DNA from: Desulfatibacillum aliphaticivorans DSM 15576
Lineage (GTDB): Bacteria; Desulfobacterota; Desulfobacteria; Desulfobacterales; Desulfatibacillaceae
Direction: 5' to 3'
Assembly (NCBI RefSeq): GCF_000429905.1
Contig: NZ_AUCT01000051.1
Span: forward strand, 1 to 6,128
DNA: 6,128 bases
Below, piece after piece: positions 4,654 to 6,128 of this stretch. Each line of letters begins with the position of its first letter. The stretch's first letter is position 1. A program made the translations under genes and the position numbers. The notes under the pieces were generated by a model. That model was not told the origin of the DNA, searched no databases, and saw only the letters and a list, made by a program, of their open reading frames with translations.

Positions 4654-5926
4654 GGCGCTTTTTCATCTCTGTTTCTATCCAATCCTCTTCCGAGGGAATA
4701 TTAAACATTTCAGCTAAACGGCTTCTCACATTCGCCCCTAATAATATATTGGCAAATCGTTCATTGGGGCGCTTTTCTTTTATTTTGGCCAACTCCTCAG
4801 CTTCTATCTCTTTAATTTTGGCCTCTGGAAGGCTCTCACGGCCCTTTTCGACCTGTTCACGATAAAATCCTTGATAATCAACTTCTAATGTCTCTCTGAG
4901 GCGTTTTTGAGCTTCTGCTTGCCTTCTGGCCTCTGCTTCTTGCTCCTTTTCCACATCGAAAAAGGTCCTTTGCTCTTTCCAACCACTTTGAATGGCTTTT
5001 AGCGTATAAGGCCCAAGTTTCTTGATTTGCCCGTTATCATATTGCTTTTTTACATACTCAAGGACTTCCAAAATGTCATTTTCTCTATATTTTGATAATA
5101 CATCTTTGGCTTGATCAGGGGATAAGAGGTAATATTCCTGTAATGTTGTATATAATTCGATATTCTTAATTTGTTCAAGCTCTTCATATAGCTCTTTTTC
5201 TGCCTCTTTTTCTATTGTTCTTGTTTTTATAAAAAATATTATACCTGTTACTTTGCGACCCTTTTTCTTTTCTCTAAACGTAAAAGCTATATCTGTAACC
5301 CCTTTTAGTTCTTTTTTGGCTTTATTCAGAATCTTATCCTTAAAATGTCCATATTGCTTATATTTATCTTCAGGTATACCCAGCCTTTTCTTTAAATCTT
5401 CAAATTCAAATGACCTTTCCCTTATTTTTTCAAACTGCTTGAGCAATTCATAAATTCTAATTGAATATGAACTTTTCAACTTCAACACGTTTTTCAACTG
5501 GTATGATGTAAATCTTGAGCGCAACTCAAGTAAATATGGTTTTAATTTAGGCGAAAATTCAAGCTCAACATAGCCTTTGCCATGATAATATTGGGCTGAG
5601 GCCAGCCAGCCAATTTGCAATTCACTATCATTTTCAATATTTCTGATGATTAGAACACGCTTCAAAAGATTTTTGGTAATTTCCTTAGTCTCGGTGTATC
5701 CAGCCTCATTTCTAACACCCACAAGCTCGTTGAAGTCCCGCACGTTGATCCGGTAGAGTTGAAAATCAGCATCATCCGGCTTAACCATGGAGGCCATCAC
5801 TAAAATAATCCGTTGCTCCTGAGTCGTCAGGCGATAGGACGCCTCTATCAGGTAGTTGGACTTTACAACAAGGCTGTTTTCTTTGACTTGGCTCATTTTA
5901 AGGGAAACCGGCCTCTTCCTGTGCAT
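4646..5926 (-). CDS. repA: Rep_3-family plasmid replication initiator protein
   Basis: This protein initiates plasmid replication by binding repeats in the origin and recruiting host replication proteins. Residues 17-135 match the first winged-helix domain of Rep_3 (RepE/RepB type) initiators: NSLVVKSNYLIEASYRLTTQEQRI, then NVRDFNELVGV. Residues about 138-235 form the second: FTSYQLKNVLKLKSSYSIRIYELLKQF, FEFEDLKKRLGIP and the FKDKILNKAKKEL block, all typical of the family. Beyond about 240 there is a long extension, with a Glu/Lys/Arg-rich coiled-coil-like segment (325-385) and a final NERFANILLGANVRSRL region, so 426 residues is longer than RepE-type proteins (about 250). The ATG at 5926 lacks a ribosome binding site. 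A second ATG at 5896 is a plausible start and keeps the whole domain. An in-frame stop upstream rules out longer ATG versions. The coding strand is AT-rich, unlike the partition genes. Confidence 0.92.
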   Translation of the reverse strand: MHRKRPVSLKMSQVKENSLVVKSNYLIEASYRLTTQEQRIILVMASMVKPDDADFQLYRINVRDFNELVGVRNEAGYTETKEITKNLLKRVLIIRNIENDSELQIGWLASAQYYHGKGYVELEFSPKLKPYLLELRSRFTSYQLKNVLKLKSSYSIRIYELLKQFEKIRERSFEFEDLKKRLGIPEDKYKQYGHFKDKILNKAKKELKGVTDIAFTFREKKKGRKVTGIIFFIKTRTIEKEAEKELYEELEQIKNIELYTTLQEYYLLSPDQAKDVLSKYRENDILEVLEYVKKQYDNGQIKKLGPYTLKAIQSGWKEQRTFFDVEKEQEAEARRQAEAQKRLRETLEVDYQGFYREQVEKGRESLPEAKIKEIEAEELAKIKEKRPNERFANILLGANVRSRLAEMFNIPSEEDWIETEMKKRQK

Positions 5927-5954
5927 AGGGAAAATAATTAATAATCATATTTCC

Positions 5955-5983
5955 AGCTTAATCTTTTATCACACGACTGTCAA
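5955..5983 (-). promoter_or_regulatory. Candidate promoter of rep
   Basis: On the minus strand a perfect -35 TTGACA (5983-5978) is followed after 17 bases by TAAGCT (5960-5955), which matches only three of six -10 positions. It would start transcription about 20 bases before the outer rep ATG. Short arms ATCAC (5968-5972) and GTGAT (5988-5992) flank the -35 box and could be an autoregulatory site, but they are only five bases long. Confidence 0.4.
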
Positions 5984-6003
5984 GCGGGTGATTTTTAGGC
6001 CTG

Positions 6004-6043
6004 CCCATAAAAAAGGGGGGGGGAACCACCTCTATTTTATGGG
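6004..6043. repeat. Inverted repeat with a G9 run in its loop
   Basis: CCCATAAAA (6004-6012) and TTTTATGGG (6035-6043) are perfect nine-base reverse complements around a 22-base spacer. The spacer carries nine consecutive G (6015-6023) followed by AACCACC. It abuts the first 17-bp direct repeat. The role is unknown; a binding site or structured element of the origin is possible. Confidence 0.5.
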
Positions 6044-6060
6044 ACATGGAAAAGGTGATA
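6044..6060 (+). repeat. 17-bp direct repeat, copy 1 (candidate iteron)
   Basis: ACATGGAAAAGGTGATA occurs here and again, identically, at 6102-6118, a start-to-start distance of 58 bases. Length, orientation and position upstream of a Rep_3 initiator gene fit an iteron. The repeat also contains ATG GAA AAG GTG ATA, so a duplicated gene start is an alternative; here that frame stops after 13 codons. Confidence 0.55.
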
Positions 6061-6101
6061 GTTCAGCTACAACCGATTAATTTTTAGGATAAAAAGGGTT
6101 C

Positions 6102-6118
6102 ACATGGAAAAGGTGATA
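6102..6118 (+). repeat. 17-bp direct repeat, copy 2 (candidate iteron)
   Basis: This is identical to the copy at 6044-6060. It ends ten bases before the window edge, so any further copies are out of sight. Confidence 0.55.
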
Positions 6119-6128
6119 ATAAGAGGCC
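6104..6128 (+). CDS. Possible start of a gene running off the right edge
   Basis: An ATG inside the second 17-bp repeat opens MEKVIIRG up to the edge, with AAAAAGGG five bases before it as a possible ribosome binding site. Eight codons are too few to recognise a family. The same ATG context in the first repeat copy yields only a 13-codon reading frame, so this may be chance within an iteron. Confidence 0.2.

Larger units (their letters stand above)
5927..6128. other. Gene-free region upstream of rep, probable part of the replication origin
   Basis: This stretch holds an AT-rich tract next to rep (5927-5970), a -35-like box, a hairpin with a nine-G loop (6004-6043) and two 17-bp direct repeats (6044-6060 and 6102-6118). 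Rep_3 initiators usually act on direct repeats beside their own gene, so origin function is a reasonable inference. Two repeats are few for an iteron array, and more may lie beyond the edge. I saw no convincing DnaA box: TTATCACAC at 5966-5974 only resembles one. Confidence 0.4.

Noticed and set aside
5966..5974. TTATCACAC as a DnaA box
   Set aside because: It differs from TTATNCACA by a shifted CACA, so it is not a real match.
5856..6080. Plus-strand open frame spanning the rep start and upstream region
   Set aside because: It is antisense to the rep N-terminus and crosses the hairpin and the first direct repeat. The product looks like random translation.
1..6128. Window as a complete circular plasmid
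   Set aside because: Joining the right end to the left end would continue the methyltransferase after DPFSGSGTT with GLLLSPFPCEP, which does not look like the expected helix after motif I. The window is more likely an excerpt.

Overview
The window reads as part of a bacterial plasmid: a replication, segregation and resolution backbone carrying a restriction-modification (R-M) cassette at its left end. The host cannot be fixed from the sequence. A Rep_3 initiator, a short ParA with a ribbon-helix-helix partner and a serine resolvase together suggest a Gram-negative or anaerobic plasmid, but the XRE regulator and the MerR/coiled-coil protein also have relatives in Firmicutes.

Left region (1-1988), visibly AT-rich: a beta-class DNA methyltransferase on the minus strand, absent from simple ATG-to-stop ORF listings because it runs off the left edge just after its SAM-binding motif. 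Facing away from it are a small XRE-type regulator and a restriction endonuclease whose genes overlap by ATGA. A perfect 28-bp palindrome lies between the divergent units and is the best candidate for the regulator's operator. The endonuclease looks like the CCGG-recognising group, closest in my judgement to BsaWI.

Central region (2040-3869), richer in GC: a parA/parG-like partition operon followed by a serine recombinase. Phased 5-bp repeats lie just upstream of parA and again just downstream of the parG-like gene. The downstream copy runs into nested inverted repeats that reach the recombinase promoter. I infer that these are centromere/operator sites, with a resolution site possibly interleaved.

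Right region (3870-6128): a protein with a MerR-type DNA-binding head and a coiled-coil tail, with a 10-bp inverted repeat upstream, converges on a Rep_3-family replication initiator on the minus strand. The two share a compact terminator zone. Upstream of rep lie a near-consensus -35 box, a hairpin with a run of nine G, and two copies of a 17-bp direct repeat running to the right edge. This is probably the edge of the replication origin.

Together the genes would initiate replication (Rep), distribute copies (ParA with the RHH protein, perhaps helped by the MerR/coiled-coil protein), resolve multimers (recombinase) and stabilise the plasmid or exclude foreign DNA (R-M). No tRNA, rRNA, CRISPR array or insertion sequence was seen.
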